Assembly: GCF_019429485.1 (NCBI RefSeq)
Contig: NZ_JAHXZN010000003.1
Coordinates: forward strand, 1 to 64,000
Source of the DNA: Sphingomonas citri
GTDB lineage: Bacteria > Pseudomonadota > Alphaproteobacteria > Sphingomonadales > Sphingomonadaceae
Reading direction: 5' to 3'
Length of the DNA stretch: 64,000 nucleotides
Shown: positions 43,651-54,580 of the stretch, piece by piece
Layout of the letters: every line of letters starts with the position of its first letter
How positions within the stretch are numbered: position 1 is the stretch's first letter
Made by a program: the position numbers and the translations under genes
Notes under the pieces: model-generated
Told to the model about the DNA's origin: nothing
The model's database searches: none
The model's input: the letters and a program-made list of their open reading frames with translations, nothing else

Positions 43651-44171
43651 GCGCGCGCTCCATCGGCGGCTGGTTGGTCAAAGGCTCCGCAGCGATCGCC
43701 TGGGATGCGCACGGCGAACTCGAGGTGCTCACCTTCGATCTCGGCGGCGAGCGCTTCGCGATCGAGGCGACGTTGGTGCGCGAGATCGTCGAGCTGCTGC
43801 CCGAGACCGCAGTGCCCGGCGCTCCCGCGCTGGTCGGCGCGGTGGTGAACCACCGTGGCCGCATCGTGCCGGTGGCTGACCTGCGCGCGGCCTTCGCCAT
43901 GGTCGCAGCGCCACCCACCGTGGAGAGCCGCCTCGTCGTGGCCGAACTCGCGCTCGACGATGAGACGCTGCTGCTCGCCCTGCGCGCCGACCGCGTCCGC
44001 GAGGTGGTGACACTCGCCGAGGCGAGCAGCGGGGACGCGCCGAGCGTCGGCGTGCGCTGGCCGCGCGCTTATATGCGGCGGCTGGTGCGCTCGGGCGACG
44101 ACGTGATCGTGCTGCCCGACCTCGCCGCCATTCTCGCCCCGGCGTTCGACGACACGGGCGTCGGGGGATGA
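43647..44171 (+). CDS. cheW: Chemotaxis coupling protein CheW (first copy)
   Basis: 174 residues with one CheW domain (about 25-165): [52 protein letters not shown] and [13 protein letters not shown]. There is an N-terminal extension of about 20 residues compared with minimal CheW. It overlaps cheA by 4 bp. Couples receptors to CheA. The second copy at 46053 is rather different in sequence, so the two may serve different receptors. Confidence 0.92.
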   Translation: MSARSIGGWLVKGSAAIAWDAHGELEVLTFDLGGERFAIEATLVREIVELLPETAVPGAPALVGAVVNHRGRIVPVADLRAAFAMVAAPPTVESRLVVAELALDDETLLLALRADRVREVVTLAEASSGDAPSVGVRWPRAYMRRLVRSGDDVIVLPDLAAILAPAFDDTGVGG

Positions 44172-44271
44172 GCAGGGCGGCGCCGTGGCGACTTCATCCG
44201 GCGACCACCGGCTCCTTCGCCCTGACAATCTCAATCACATCGTACCGACCCTCTCATCGAGGACCCCAGTG

Positions 44272-46056
44272 ATGCGTGCCACGATCAAGCTGAAACTCAT
44301 CGTCACCTTTTCGGTGCTGACCCTGCTGCTGCTCGCCGTCGTCGGCGTCGCGATCACGCGGATGGGGGCGCTCGACGCCGCCATGGCTGAGGTGCTCGAC
44401 GGGCCGACCAAGCGCGCGTTGCGCTCGCTCGCGCTCAACGACGCGCTGGGCGACGTGATGCGCATGGAGAAAAACATGGCGATGACGACCGACGACGCGC
44501 TGACGCGTACGTTCGACGAGCGGCTCGGCCAGGATCGCGCGCGGGTCGAGCGGCTGATGGCCGAGGGGCTGGCCCAGGCTTCGGAGGAGAACAGGCCGCG
44601 CTGGGGTCGGCTGCAGGACGAATGGGCCGCGTACAAGGCGGTCAACGACCGCATCCGTGCGCTCGCCCTCGCCAATCAGAACGCGGAGGCGGCGCGGCTG
44701 TCACTCGGCGCGGCGCTCAAGCTCGGCGACGAGATCACCCAGACGAGCGACCAGATGGTCGCCGCCAATCGCGCCTCGATGCAGCGCGCCGAACAGGACA
44801 CCGACGTGCTCTACGCCCGGTCGCGCCGGACGCTGATGGCGACCGCTGCGGTGGCGGTGGCGGTGGCGGTGGCGGGGACGGTGTGGATCGCGCTGCTGGT
44901 ATCGCGCGGGTTGCGCGCCGCCTCGACCGCGATCGAGGCGGTGGCGCTCGGCGACCTCGACCAGGACGTGCGAGTCTCGGGCAACGATGAGATCCGCGAC
45001 CTGGTCGAAGCGGTCAACCGCATGACCGCCAACCTGCGCGGCACCGCGGCGCTGGCCGATTCGATCGCGCGCGGCGACCTGACGGTGGAGCACGTGCCGC
45101 TGTCCGAGCGCGACCGGCTCGGCCAGGCGATGGTGGCGATGGTGGCGCGGCTGCGCGGCGTAGTGGGCGACGTGAGCGGCGCGGCGGCGCAGGTCGCGGG
45201 CGGCAGCCAGGAGCTCTCCTCGGCCTCGGAGCAGGTGTCGCAGGGGGCAACCGAGCAGGCCGCGGCGGCGGAGGAAGCGTCCGCGTCGATGGAGCAGATG
45301 GCGGCCAACATCAAACAGAATGCCGACAACGCCACGCAGACCGAGAAGATCGCGCGCCAGTCGTCGCAGGATGCCGAAATCAGCGGGGCGGCGGTCCAGA
45401 GAGCGGTGGGGGCGATGCGTACCATCGCGGAGAAGATCGGCATCGTGCAGGAGATCGCGCGACAGACCGACCTGCTCGCGCTCAACGCCGCGGTGGAGGC
45501 GGCGCGCGCGGGCGAGCACGGCCGCGGCTTCGCGGTGGTGGCGGCGGAGGTGCGCAAGCTCGCCGAACGCAGCCAGGCCGCGGCGGCGGAGATCGGCGCG
45601 ATGTCGAGCGACACGGTCGCGGCGGCCGGCGACGCGGGCGAGATGCTTACCCGGCTGGTACCCGACATCCGCCGCACCGCCGAGCTGGTGGCGGAGATCA
45701 GCGCGGCGTGCCGCGAGCAGGACCTCGGCGCCGGACAGATCAACCTCGCGATCCAGCAGCTCGACCAGGTGACGCAGCAGAATGCCGGCGCCGCCGAGCA
45801 GATCTCCACCACCGCCGACGAACTCGCGGGCCAGGCCGAGGAGCTCCAGCAGAGCATCAGCTTCTTCCGCACCGATCAGCAGCGGCCGAGCGCAGGCGCA
45901 CCGCGCCGGACGTCACGCGCAGCGGCCGCGCCGCCGTCGCGGGCGGCCACGCCGCCGCATCGCGCCGGCGATCCGGCGCGGTCGCGCGGCTTCGCGCTCG
46001 ATCTCAGCAGCGGCGGTCCCGATCGTGAGGACGCCGACTTCGGTCGCGCGGCATGA
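44272..46056 (+). CDS. Methyl-accepting chemotaxis protein with 4HB sensor (first receptor)
   Basis: 594 residues from the ATG at 44272. TM1 (about 10-30) and TM2 (about 186-208) flank a four-helix-bundle periplasmic domain ([26 protein letters not shown]). HAMP domain, methylation helices and the signalling tip [31 protein letters not shown] follow. The C-terminal tail ends with [10 protein letters not shown]. The ligand is unknown. The gene overlaps the second cheW by 4 bp. Confidence 0.93.
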   Translation: MRATIKLKLIVTFSVLTLLLLAVVGVAITRMGALDAAMAEVLDGPTKRALRSLALNDALGDVMRMEKNMAMTTDDALTRTFDERLGQDRARVERLMAEGLAQASEENRPRWGRLQDEWAAYKAVNDRIRALALANQNAEAARLSLGAALKLGDEITQTSDQMVAANRASMQRAEQDTDVLYARSRRTLMATAAVAVAVAVAGTVWIALLVSRGLRAASTAIEAVALGDLDQDVRVSGNDEIRDLVEAVNRMTANLRGTAALADSIARGDLTVEHVPLSERDRLGQAMVAMVARLRGVVGDVSGAAAQVAGGSQELSSASEQVSQGATEQAAAAEEASASMEQMAANIKQNADNATQTEKIARQSSQDAEISGAAVQRAVGAMRTIAEKIGIVQEIARQTDLLALNAAVEAARAGEHGRGFAVVAAEVRKLAERSQAAAAEIGAMSSDTVAAAGDAGEMLTRLVPDIRRTAELVAEISAACREQDLGAGQINLAIQQLDQVTQQNAGAAEQISTTADELAGQAEELQQSISFFRTDQQRPSAGAPRRTSRAAAAPPSRAATPPHRAGDPARSRGFALDLSSGGPDREDADFGRAA

Positions 46057-46547
46057 GCGCGACGGGCGAGCTCCAGGTCGTCGTCTTCGCGCTGGGCGAC
46101 GAGCAGTTCGCGCTGCCGGTCGGCGAGGTGCGCGAGATCCTCGACCATCACGCGCCTTTCCGCGTGCCCCATGCCCCGGCGTGGCTGCTCGGCCTCACCG
46201 ACGTGCGCGGCGCCTCGGTGCCGGTGATCGACCTGCGGCTGCGCCTCGGGCTGGCACCGGCCGCGGTCACGCCGATGACGCGCGTGCTGGTGGTGGAGGT
46301 GACGCTCGCCGAGCGCGCCGCGGTCGTGACGCTGGGGCTCACGGTCGATCGCGTGCTCGACGTGCGCGGCTATGCCGCAGCGGCGATCGAGCCGCCGCCC
46401 GAGCTGGGCGTGCGCTGGAAGGCCGAGCATCTGCGCGGCGTGCTGCGCCGCGACGGCGGCTTCGCCATCCTGCTCGACCTCGCCAGCATCTTCTCGAGCG
46501 ACGCCGATGCCGAGCTGCTGATCGATACCGCGGAGGAGAGCGGCTGA
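46053..46547 (+). CDS. cheW: Chemotaxis coupling protein CheW (second copy)
   Basis: 164 residues, one CheW domain: [61 protein letters not shown] is its main region in sequence order, ending with [18 protein letters not shown]. It overlaps the stop of the first receptor gene by 4 bp and lies 118 bp before the next receptor. It should link receptors to CheA; the pair of cheW genes flanking a receptor gene suggests tandem duplication of a cheW-mcp unit. Confidence 0.92.
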   Translation: MSATGELQVVVFALGDEQFALPVGEVREILDHHAPFRVPHAPAWLLGLTDVRGASVPVIDLRLRLGLAPAAVTPMTRVLVVEVTLAERAAVVTLGLTVDRVLDVRGYAAAAIEPPPELGVRWKAEHLRGVLRRDGGFAILLDLASIFSSDADAELLIDTAEESG

Positions 46548-46665
46548 TCTCCGGCACGAGGGATGGCAACGACTTCGCGCGCGCGCGGACGGGCAGGGCG
46601 AGGCGACCCTCTATCATGGAAGCATTCCGGCCCATCGCCGGTCGCCCTGCCGCGGAGCCGATCGA

Positions 46666-48720
46666 ATGAAGCGACTGATCGAAGACCTACCCATCGCGCG
46701 CAAGCTGTCGTTCGGCATCGGCGCGATCCTGCTGCTGACACTGGTCGGCGACGCGGCCGTGTTCGTCCAGACGCTGAGAGCACGCACGATCGGCGAGGAG
46801 AACCGTCGCTATTCCGTCCTGATCGGCGACGTCTCGGAGATGATGCAGGCCGTGACCGATCAGGAGACCGGCTATCGCGGCTATCTGCTCGCGGCCGATC
46901 CGGGCTTCCTCGATGCCTATCAGCGCGGCGGCACCGACCTGGATCGCGCCTCGCTCGCCGCTCTGTCCGACGCCGGTGGCGTGGTGAACTTGCGGGCGCA
47001 GGTGGAGAGCGTGCGCGGTGCGGCGGCGCGCTGGCGCGAGACGGTGGCGGAGCCGGGAGTCCGGCTGATGGCGGACCCGCGCACGCGCGAGCGTGCCCGC
47101 GCGATCGAGCGCGGCGGCGCCGGCAAGCGCCTCTTCGACGAACTGCGCGCGCGCTACGGCGCCGTTGCCAGCACCCTCCGCGCCCTGCGTGCCGAGCGGC
47201 GCCGCCAGCAAGACACTCTCTTCGTCGCCGTCCCGCTCGAGATACTCGCCAGCGCGCTCGCCAGCGCGCTGATCGCTTTGCTGGTCGTCGTGGTGCTGTC
47301 GCGCACCTTGGCGCGGCCGGTCACTGCGGTGCAGGAGGAGCTGGCGACGATCGCCGACCCGATCGACACCGGGCGCCGCGACGAGATCGGGCAGATGCAG
47401 GGCAGTGTGCGCGCGGTGCGGGAGGCGATCGGCGCCGTCTCGGCGACGCTGCGCGCGGTGTCGGTCGGCGAGACGAAAGTCGGCGTGGCGCGGCGCTACG
47501 GCGGCCTCAGCGACCAGCTCGCCGACGACATCGACCTGATCCGCCGCAACATGCAGGTGATCGCGCGGATCGCCGATCAGGTCGCGGGCGGCGACCTCAC
47601 CGCCCGGCCGACGCCACAGTCGGACTCCGACATCCTCGGCCAGGCGCTGGTGACGATGCTGGCCGGGCTGCGCGCCACCGCGACACTGGCCGAGGCGGTG
47701 GCGACGGGCGATCTCACCATCGATCATCGCGCGCGCTCGGAGCAGGATCAGCTCGGCCGCGCGCTGGCGACGATGATCGAGCGGCTGCGCGCGATCGTCG
47801 GCCACGCCGTGGCGGCGGCCGAGCGCGTGGCCGGTGACAGCCAGCAGCTGTCCGGCGCGGCCGAGCAGGTGTCGCAGGGGGCGACCGAGCAGGCCGCGGC
47901 GGCGGAGGAAGCATCCGCCGCGATGGAGCAGATGGCGAGCAACACGCGCCAGAACGCGCACAATGCCGCGCAGACCGAGAAGATCGCGCGCCAATCGGCC
48001 ATCGACGCGGAGGCGAGCGGCGCGGCGGTGCAGACGGCGACCCGGGCGATGCGCGCGATCGCGGAGAAGGTCGGCATCGTGCAGGAGATCGCGCGCCAGA
48101 CCGACCTGCTCGCGCTCAACGCCGCGGTGGAGGCGGCGCGCGCGGGCGAGCACGGCCGCGGCTTCGCGGTGGTGGCGGCCGAGGTGCGCAAGCTCGCCGA
48201 GCGCAGCCAAGACGCGGCGGCGGAGATCGGCGCGATGTCGGGCGAGACGAGCGAGGCCGCCACTGCCGCCGGTGAGATGCTCGGCCGACTCGTTCCCGAC
48301 ATCCGCCGCACCGCCGAGCTGGTGGCGGAGATCAGCGCGGCGTGCCGCGAGCAGGATCTCGGTGCCGGCCAGATCAACCTCGCCATCCAGCAGCTCGATC
48401 AGGTGACGCAACAGAGCGCCAACGCCGCCGAGCAGATCGCGGCGACCGCCGACGCGCTCTCCGCCGAGGCCGATGCGCTGCGTCGCGACCTGACCTATTT
48501 TCGTGTCGACACCGACGGATCGCAGCCGATCACGCGGGCCGTCGCCGCCGCGCGGCCGAACAGCGGTGACGAGCCGGCTGTGCTCGAGCGCTCGGGGGCA
48601 GCGCCCACCGCGCGATCGAAGCGCTCGCTGAAGGCAGGCGCGCTCGTCGACTGGCTCCGCCAAGCGCGCGGTTCGGCGCTCGACCTCGCCGGCGACAACA
48701 GCGCGGCGGAAGCCGGATAG
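46666..48720 (+). CDS. Methyl-accepting chemotaxis protein with CHASE3 sensor (second receptor)
   Basis: 684 residues. TM1 (about 13-35) and TM2 (about 187-210) flank a CHASE3 domain ([26 protein letters not shown]). Two HAMP-like segments follow (about 211-265 and 300-350), then the methyl-accepting domain with the same tip sequence as the first receptor. The C-terminus ends with [11 protein letters not shown]. The paralogous receptors have 4HB domains, so only the sensor part is different. Ligand unknown. Confidence 0.93.
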   Translation: MKRLIEDLPIARKLSFGIGAILLLTLVGDAAVFVQTLRARTIGEENRRYSVLIGDVSEMMQAVTDQETGYRGYLLAADPGFLDAYQRGGTDLDRASLAALSDAGGVVNLRAQVESVRGAAARWRETVAEPGVRLMADPRTRERARAIERGGAGKRLFDELRARYGAVASTLRALRAERRRQQDTLFVAVPLEILASALASALIALLVVVVLSRTLARPVTAVQEELATIADPIDTGRRDEIGQMQGSVRAVREAIGAVSATLRAVSVGETKVGVARRYGGLSDQLADDIDLIRRNMQVIARIADQVAGGDLTARPTPQSDSDILGQALVTMLAGLRATATLAEAVATGDLTIDHRARSEQDQLGRALATMIERLRAIVGHAVAAAERVAGDSQQLSGAAEQVSQGATEQAAAAEEASAAMEQMASNTRQNAHNAAQTEKIARQSAIDAEASGAAVQTATRAMRAIAEKVGIVQEIARQTDLLALNAAVEAARAGEHGRGFAVVAAEVRKLAERSQDAAAEIGAMSGETSEAATAAGEMLGRLVPDIRRTAELVAEISAACREQDLGAGQINLAIQQLDQVTQQSANAAEQIAATADALSAEADALRRDLTYFRVDTDGSQPITRAVAAARPNSGDEPAVLERSGAAPTARSKRSLKAGALVDWLRQARGSALDLAGDNSAAEAG

Positions 48721-48743
48721 GTCGTGCGGCGTCGTCATATAAA

Positions 48744-48771
48744 AGGGGCGGGGACCGGTTCGGCCGCCCCT
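48744..48771. terminator. Hairpin between the second and third receptor genes
   Basis: An 8-bp stem AGGGGCGG / CCGCCCCT encloses twelve bases. It lies 23 bp after the stop of the second receptor gene. There is no T run after it, so it may be a weak terminator or a processing/stability element that adjusts expression of the downstream half of the operon. Confidence 0.4.
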
Positions 48772-48845
48772 CGCTCTTCAACACCTCGGACCCAGGCGAC
48801 GCTCGCGCCGCCACGATGGTCGAGTGTCTGCTCGTGGGATTGGGT

Positions 48846-50498
48846 ATGCGTGCGACGATAAAGTCGAAGCTGGGGCTAACGTTCGGGATCATCATCGCGC
48901 TTCTTGCGAGCATCGTCACCGCCGGCGTGTCACGGCTGACGATGTTGAACACGGCGATCGGTGAGGTGATCACCGGGCCGGCGCGACAGCTCGAGCGCGC
49001 GCTCACGCTCGACGGCGAACTCGGGCGCCTGCTGAATGCTCAGAAGGACGTCATCCAGTCGAACGACAAGGATGTCGAGCAGCGCGACAATCAGGTGGCG
49101 TTAGCAGCGGCCGGCAAGATCGATGCTCTTCTCGACGACGGCACCGCGCATGCCTCACGGGAGGGGTCACCGCTCTGGCGCGCGGCACGAGCGGAGTGGG
49201 AGCGCTACAAGCCGCTCGACGAGCAGATCCGTGCCCTCGGCATGAGCGGCCGCGACCGGCAGGCGGGTGCGTTGAGCGCGGCGGAAGGTCAGCGCGCGAC
49301 CAAGCGGCTGGCGCATGTGTTGGCGGAGCTGGTCAAGCTTCAGCGCGACCGGATGCAGGTGGTCGATCAGGAGACCGACTCGGCCTTCGATCGGGCGCGC
49401 TCGCTGCTGCTCATCGCCGCGGGTGCGGCGCTGCTGAGCGCGCTCGTGGGCGCGGTGTGGATCTCGCGCCAGATCAGCGACGGGCTCGGCCTCATCCGAG
49501 ACGGAGTCGCGGCGATCGCGCGGGGTGACCTGACGGCGCGCATCACCACTCGCCACGACGATGAGATCCGCGCGGTCGCCGATCACGTCAACGGCATGGC
49601 GCGGCTGCTCGGCCAGACGATCGCGGCGACGGCGCGGGCCTCGGAGCAGGTCGCGGCGAACAGCCAGCAGCTCTCCGCCGCGTCGGGGCAGATGTCGCAG
49701 GGCGCGACCGAGCAGGCGGCCGCAACCGAAGAGGCGTCCGCCTCGATGGAGCAGATGGCGGCGAACATCCGCCAGACCGCCGACAATGCCGCGCAGATGG
49801 AAGCGATCGCGCGCCAGTCCGCGCGCGACGCCGAGGAGAGCGGCGCGGCGGTCCGCGACGCGGTCGGCGCGATGCGCACCATCGCGGCGAAGATCGACAT
49901 CGTGCAGGAGATCGCGCGCCAGACCGACCTGCTCGCGCTCAACGCCGCGGTGGAGGCGGCGCGCGCCGGCGAGCACGGCCGCGGCTTCGCCGTGGTGGCG
50001 GCCGAGGTGCGCAAGCTCGCCGAGCGCAGCGAGGCCGCGGCCTCGGTGATCGGGGCGATGTCGGGCGAGACCGCTGCCGCCGCGACGAAGGCCGGCGACA
50101 TGCTCGCGCGGCTCGTACCTGACATTCGCCGCACCTACGACCTGGTCGCGGAGATCAGCGCCGCCTGTCGCGAGCAGGACCTCGGCGCGGCGCAGATCAA
50201 CCTGGCGATGCAGCAGCTCGATCAGGTGACGCAGCAGAATGCGACGTCGTCCGACCAGATCTCCGCCACCGCCGAACTGCTCGCAGAGGAGGCCGAACGC
50301 CTCACCCGCGAGATCGCCTTCTTCACGCTCGCCGAGTCGGGGGCGGTTGAGCCAGCGGCGGCACGCCGCGAGCGCCCGGCCGGATCGAAGCCGTCCATGG
50401 TGACCCGAGCGCTGCGGGCCGCGGTGCCGCCCCGCGGCGTCGCCATCGCGCTGGCCGACGGGCCGGGCCGCGGTGTCGAGCGCGTGTTCCCCGCATGA
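48846..50498 (+). CDS. Methyl-accepting chemotaxis protein with 4HB sensor (third receptor)
   Basis: 550 residues from the ATG at 48846, chosen because MRATIKSKL matches the start of the first receptor (MRATIKLKL); an ATG 30 bases earlier is possible. TM1 (about 10-30) and TM2 (about 180-205) flank a four-helix-bundle domain with AKLERAL-type helices ([20 protein letters not shown]). HAMP and the methyl-accepting domain follow. The tail reads [11 protein letters not shown], a weakened version of the G-x-A-L-D-L motif in the other two. Overlaps cheR by 4 bp. Confidence 0.92.
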   Translation: MRATIKSKLGLTFGIIIALLASIVTAGVSRLTMLNTAIGEVITGPARQLERALTLDGELGRLLNAQKDVIQSNDKDVEQRDNQVALAAAGKIDALLDDGTAHASREGSPLWRAARAEWERYKPLDEQIRALGMSGRDRQAGALSAAEGQRATKRLAHVLAELVKLQRDRMQVVDQETDSAFDRARSLLLIAAGAALLSALVGAVWISRQISDGLGLIRDGVAAIARGDLTARITTRHDDEIRAVADHVNGMARLLGQTIAATARASEQVAANSQQLSAASGQMSQGATEQAAATEEASASMEQMAANIRQTADNAAQMEAIARQSARDAEESGAAVRDAVGAMRTIAAKIDIVQEIARQTDLLALNAAVEAARAGEHGRGFAVVAAEVRKLAERSEAAASVIGAMSGETAAAATKAGDMLARLVPDIRRTYDLVAEISAACREQDLGAAQINLAMQQLDQVTQQNATSSDQISATAELLAEEAERLTREIAFFTLAESGAVEPAAARRERPAGSKPSMVTRALRAAVPPRGVAIALADGPGRGVERVFPA

Positions 50499-51397
50499 CC
50501 GTGCCGAACCGGTCGTCGGAGTGCCTCGCCGCGCGGCCGGAGGCTCGCGTCGGCACGATCGCACCGCGTCCCGCACCGGATGACCGACTGTCGCGCCGCG
50601 ACTTTGCTCGACTGAGCGCGTATATTCTCGAGCAGTCAGGTATCCGGCTGCCCGACGGCAAGACGACGATGCTCGAGGGACGGCTGCGCCGCCGCGTCCG
50701 CGCCACCGGCCACGCGAGCCTGGCGGACTATTGTGCCACCTTGTTCGAGTGCGGCGGCCTGCCGGCCGAGCGCGAGCATCTGCTCAACGCGGTAACCACC
50801 AACAAGACCGACTTCTTTCGCGAGCCGCGCCACTTCGATTATCTCCAGGCCGAGGTGCTGCCGCGGCTGCGCGACGCCGGCGTGCCGCGGCTCCGCGTCT
50901 GGAGCGCGGGCTGCTCGACCGGGGCGGAGCCTTACACGCTGGCGATGCTGCTCGACTCCTTCGCGATCGATCACGGCGGGCCCGATTACGGCATCCTCGC
51001 GACCGACCTCGACACCGAGGTGCTGGCAGTGGCGCGCCGCGGCGTGTTCCCGACCGCGCAGCTGGATCCGGTGCCGCCGCTGTTGCGCCAGCGCTATCTC
51101 CACCACGCGCTCGATGGCCGGGACGAGCTGCGCATCGCGCCGGAGCTGCGCGCGGCGATCGGCTTCGCGCCGCTCAACCTGATCGAGCAACATTATCCGG
51201 TGGGTGCGCCGATGCACCTGATCTTCTGCCGTAACGTGTTGATCTATTTCGAGCGCGATACGCAAGTCGCGGTGGTGCGCCGGCTCGCCGACTGCCTCGC
51301 GCCGGGCGGGCTGCTGTTCCTCGGCCACAGCGAGTCGATCGCCGGGTTCGATCTCCCGCTGGTGCCCGTCGCGGGCACCGTGTTCGCGCGGGCATGA
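50495..51397 (+). CDS. cheR: Chemoreceptor methyltransferase CheR
   Basis: 300 residues. The N-terminal all-helical domain (about 30-100; [28 protein letters not shown]) and the SAM-binding domain ([51 protein letters not shown] [13 protein letters not shown]) are both complete. An unusual 30-residue N-terminal extension precedes the first helix. It methylates glutamates of the receptors in this cluster. Overlaps the third receptor and cheB by 4 bp. Confidence 0.95.
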   Translation: MTVPNRSSECLAARPEARVGTIAPRPAPDDRLSRRDFARLSAYILEQSGIRLPDGKTTMLEGRLRRRVRATGHASLADYCATLFECGGLPAEREHLLNAVTTNKTDFFREPRHFDYLQAEVLPRLRDAGVPRLRVWSAGCSTGAEPYTLAMLLDSFAIDHGGPDYGILATDLDTEVLAVARRGVFPTAQLDPVPPLLRQRYLHHALDGRDELRIAPELRAAIGFAPLNLIEQHYPVGAPMHLIFCRNVLIYFERDTQVAVVRRLADCLAPGGLLFLGHSESIAGFDLPLVPVAGTVFARA

Positions 51398-52479
51398 GCA
51401 CGATGCGCAAAACCCGCGTCCTCGTGGTCGACGACAGCGCCAGCGTGCGGCAGGCGATGATCGCGATCCTCACTGCCGACCCCGAGCTGGAGGTGACGAC
51501 TGCCAGCGACCCGTTCGTCGCGGCGCGGCACATCCGGCAGGTGGTGCCCGACGTGATCCTGCTCGACGTCGAGATGCCGCGGATGGATGGGCTGACCTTC
51601 CTGCGCAAGCTGATGGCACAACGACCGATCCCGGTGGTGATGTGCTCATCGCTGGTGGAAGAGGGTTCGGAGACGCTGCTCCAGGCGCTGGAGGCGGGGG
51701 CGGTGGACGTGATCCTGAAGCCGCGTCTCGGCGTGGTCGAACATCTCGCCGACGCGCACGTGCAGATCCGCGAGACGGTGAAGGGCGCGGCGCGTGCGCG
51801 GCTGCGCGCCCGGCCGAGCGCGCGGAACGTGCCCGACGGGCCGCAGCGCAAACTCTCCGCCGACGCGGTGCTGCCACCCCCGAGTGGCAACGCGATGAGT
51901 CGTACCACCGAGATGGTCGTCTGCATCGGCGCCTCGACCGGCGGCACCGAGGCGCTGCGCGAGGTGCTGGAGGCGCTACCCGCCAACGCACCGGGCATGG
52001 TGGTGGTGCAGCACATGCCCGAGCGTTTCACGCGCGCTTTCGCCCAGCGGCTCGACTCGCTCTGCGCGGTCGACGTGCACGAGGCCGCCGACGGCGACAC
52101 GGTGATGCGCGGCCGCGTTCTGATCGCGCCGGGCGGGCTGCGTCACACGTTGCTCGAGCGGCACGGCGCGCGCTATGTCGTCGCGGTGCGCGAGGGCCCG
52201 CTGGTGTCGCGCCATCGCCCCTCGGTCGACGTCCTGTTTCGCTCGGCCGCGCGCAACGCCGGCGCCAACGCGGTGGGCGTGATCATGACGGGCATGGGGG
52301 ACGACGGTGCGCGCGGGCTGCTCGAGATGAAGCAGGCCGGCGCGCGCACGATCGCGCAGGACGAGGCGACCTCGGTGGTGTTCGGCATGCCCAAGGAAGC
52401 GATCGCGCGCGGCGCGGCCGATCGCGTGGTGCCGCTAGGGCGGATCGCCCGCGAGCTGCTCCAGGCCACGGCGCGCTGA
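51394..52479 (+). CDS. cheB: Protein-glutamate methylesterase CheB
   Basis: 361 residues. The receiver domain (1-125) has VVDDSAS, the phosphoacceptor in [11 protein letters not shown] and Lys in ILKPRL. The methylesterase domain (about 170-355) has the catalytic Ser in [10 protein letters not shown], His in QHMPERFT and Asp in [12 protein letters not shown]. It demethylates receptors after phosphorylation by CheA, closing the adaptation loop with CheR. CheD is not present in the cluster. Confidence 0.95.
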   Translation: MSTMRKTRVLVVDDSASVRQAMIAILTADPELEVTTASDPFVAARHIRQVVPDVILLDVEMPRMDGLTFLRKLMAQRPIPVVMCSSLVEEGSETLLQALEAGAVDVILKPRLGVVEHLADAHVQIRETVKGAARARLRARPSARNVPDGPQRKLSADAVLPPPSGNAMSRTTEMVVCIGASTGGTEALREVLEALPANAPGMVVVQHMPERFTRAFAQRLDSLCAVDVHEAADGDTVMRGRVLIAPGGLRHTLLERHGARYVVAVREGPLVSRHRPSVDVLFRSAARNAGANAVGVIMTGMGDDGARGLLEMKQAGARTIAQDEATSVVFGMPKEAIARGAADRVVPLGRIARELLQATAR

Positions 52480-52494
52480 GCCAGAGGAGGAAGG

Positions 52495-54222
52495 ATGCTG
52501 GTAGCCCCGATCACGCCCGATCGCGATCTCACCCCGATCGAGCAGCTCGTCGACGGGCTGAACGCGCTCGCGGGCGGGCTGGAGGGGCGCTTTCGCGGGG
52601 TCGGGGAGACGCTCGCCGCCGCGATCGATACGATCGACCGGATGGCCGGCGCGCTCGACGAGGTGCAGCGCGCGCTCGCACCCGAACGCGCTGGCGCCGC
52701 GGTGGCCGAGCTGCGCGCCGCCGCGGCGCGGCTCACCGCGCTGCCCGAGACGCAGCGCCGGCGCGCCGAGGATGTCGCGGAGCTGACCCAACGCACGCGC
52801 GCGCTGCGCGCACTGCTCGCGGAGATGGGCGAAGTGATGCGGCTGCTCGGCTGCTACGGCATGAGCATCAAGATTGCCTCGGCGGGCGAGCCCGCCTTCT
52901 TCCAATTCGTCGCGGTGATGCAGGCCAAGCTGGACGGCAGCGAGCAGCAGCTACGCCGCTTCGCGCAGGAGCTCGAGCGCTTCGGGCGGATCGTCGCCGA
53001 CGTGCAGGCGACCGACGCGCGGCTCGCCGGGGAGTGCGCCAAGGTGGGCGCGCAGGCGCCGGCCGAGCTCGCCGCCAGTGCCGACACGCTCGAGGCGCAG
53101 CTCGCCGCGATGACGCGTATGGCGCACGAGGTGAGCGCGATCACCCGCACGGTGCAGGGCGAGGTGGCGCGCGTGCTCGGCGCGATCCAGATCGGCGACA
53201 GCGTGCGCCAGCGGGTCGAGCATTGCGTCGCGGTGCTACGGGTGATCGATCCGTCGGCGGGGATCAACGGCGAACGTCCGGCGCCCCCGCCACGCGGCGC
53301 GGTGGCGCATGTCGCGCGGCTGATCGCGGCGCAGATGCGCGCGATCGCGGACGACTTCCGCCACGAGAGCATCGCGTTGCTCGACTCGCTCGCGCGGCTC
53401 GGCCCGCTCGCGGCCGAGCTGCTCGCGCTGGTGGAGGCGCAGGCGGCGCGAGGCGCGGAGAGCACGAGCGAGGCCGGCGGTGACGGCGGCGCGCTGCTGC
53501 GGCTGGAGCAGGGCATCGCCGCGCTGGGGGACATTACTGCGCGGCTGTTCGATACCGACGAGCAGTCGGCGATGCTGGCGGCCTTCGTCGAGGAGACCGT
53601 GGTCGATCTCGGCCGCGGTCTGCAGGCGATCCGCGCAGTGACGCTCGACGTGCAGGACATCGCGATCAACACGCGACTGCTCTGCCGGCGCCACGGCGAC
53701 ATCGGTCGCGCGGTGGCGGTGATCGCCAGCGAGGTCGACCCGTGTGCGCGCAAGCTGGAGCGGCTGCGCGGCACCGTGGTGGAACAGATCGCGGCGCTCG
53801 GCGGCATCGCCCTGGGCGGCGACCGTGCGGCTGCCGGCGGCGACGCGCGCGCGACGCTGCGGGACGCGCTGGCGGTGGTGCGCGCCGCGTGCGAGCGCTC
53901 GGATGCGGCGGTGGCCGGGAGCGGCGACGAGGCGCGCCGGATCGTCGCGGCGCTGGAGCACAGCGTCGAGGAATTGCACGAGCAGCAGATGTTCATCAGC
54001 GCGCTCGAGGCCGCGTCGGGCTCTCTCCACGATTGTACCCAAGGGCACGCGACGCTGAGCGATGCCGATAAGGCCAGCCTGCGTGACCTCATGCCGTGGA
54101 TCGCCGGGCTCTACACGATGGCGCGCGAACGCGAGATCCACGCGACCTTCCTGCTGCCCGGCATGACGATGCGGACGAGCGAGGCGGTGGCGCCCGAGGA
54201 GGACGGGGACGGCTTGTTCTGA
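52495..54222 (+). CDS. Soluble chemosensory coiled-coil protein with degenerate receptor tip
   Basis: 575 residues, no membrane segments, helical almost throughout. Around residue 400 it has DVQDIAINTRLLCRRHGDIGRAVAVIASEVDPCA, which lines up with the receptor tip ([34 protein letters not shown]) but lacks the [11 protein letters not shown] stretch. Segments about 185-240 (MTRMAHEVSAITRTVQGEVARVLGAIQIGDSVRQR) and about 340-395 look like the two long helices of a receptor. It ends the che operon, 15 bp after cheB (GGAGGAAGG precedes its ATG). It could act as a cytosolic receptor, an array component or a decoy; function is not known. Confidence 0.7.
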   Translation: MLVAPITPDRDLTPIEQLVDGLNALAGGLEGRFRGVGETLAAAIDTIDRMAGALDEVQRALAPERAGAAVAELRAAAARLTALPETQRRRAEDVAELTQRTRALRALLAEMGEVMRLLGCYGMSIKIASAGEPAFFQFVAVMQAKLDGSEQQLRRFAQELERFGRIVADVQATDARLAGECAKVGAQAPAELAASADTLEAQLAAMTRMAHEVSAITRTVQGEVARVLGAIQIGDSVRQRVEHCVAVLRVIDPSAGINGERPAPPPRGAVAHVARLIAAQMRAIADDFRHESIALLDSLARLGPLAAELLALVEAQAARGAESTSEAGGDGGALLRLEQGIAALGDITARLFDTDEQSAMLAAFVEETVVDLGRGLQAIRAVTLDVQDIAINTRLLCRRHGDIGRAVAVIASEVDPCARKLERLRGTVVEQIAALGGIALGGDRAAAGGDARATLRDALAVVRAACERSDAAVAGSGDEARRIVAALEHSVEELHEQQMFISALEAASGSLHDCTQGHATLSDADKASLRDLMPWIAGLYTMAREREIHATFLLPGMTMRTSEAVAPEEDGDGLF

Positions 54223-54288
54223 GTCGCGGCGGAACCCGCGGCGTCGACGCGGCTTGGGGGGCTAATCCCCTGAGACGAGGAACCGACG

Positions 54289-54531
54289 ATGACTCAGCAG
54301 GCCACTCTCTACCGCATGGTGCTGCCCGACCATGTCTGTCCGTTCGGCGTGCGCGCCAAGGCGATGCTGGAGCAGGCCGGATTCGACGTGGACGATCAGA
54401 TCCTGGCAACCCGCGACGCGGTCGATCGGTTCGAGCATGAGCAGGGCGTCGAGACCACCCCACAGGTCTTTATCGCCGGCGAGCGCGTCGGCGGCAGCGA
54501 CGAGCTGGAGCGCTGGCTCCAGCGCCGCTGA
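54289..54531 (+). CDS. Glutaredoxin-family protein
   Basis: 80 residues, one glutaredoxin fold: LYRMVLPDHVCPFGVRAKAMLEQAGFDVDD, a TPQVFIAGERVGG loop with the cis-Pro of the thioredoxin superfamily. The active-site motif is CPFG with a single cysteine (monothiol arrangement), different from CPYC. It is preceded by a good AGGA site. It lies between the che cluster and a convergent cupin gene and might not belong to chemotaxis. Confidence 0.87.
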   Translation: MTQQATLYRMVLPDHVCPFGVRAKAMLEQAGFDVDDQILATRDAVDRFEHEQGVETTPQVFIAGERVGGSDELERWLQRR

Positions 54532-54580
54532 GCGCGACGCCGGTCGGGTCGGCGGGGGCGCGTTGCCCCCACTGTCCTCC

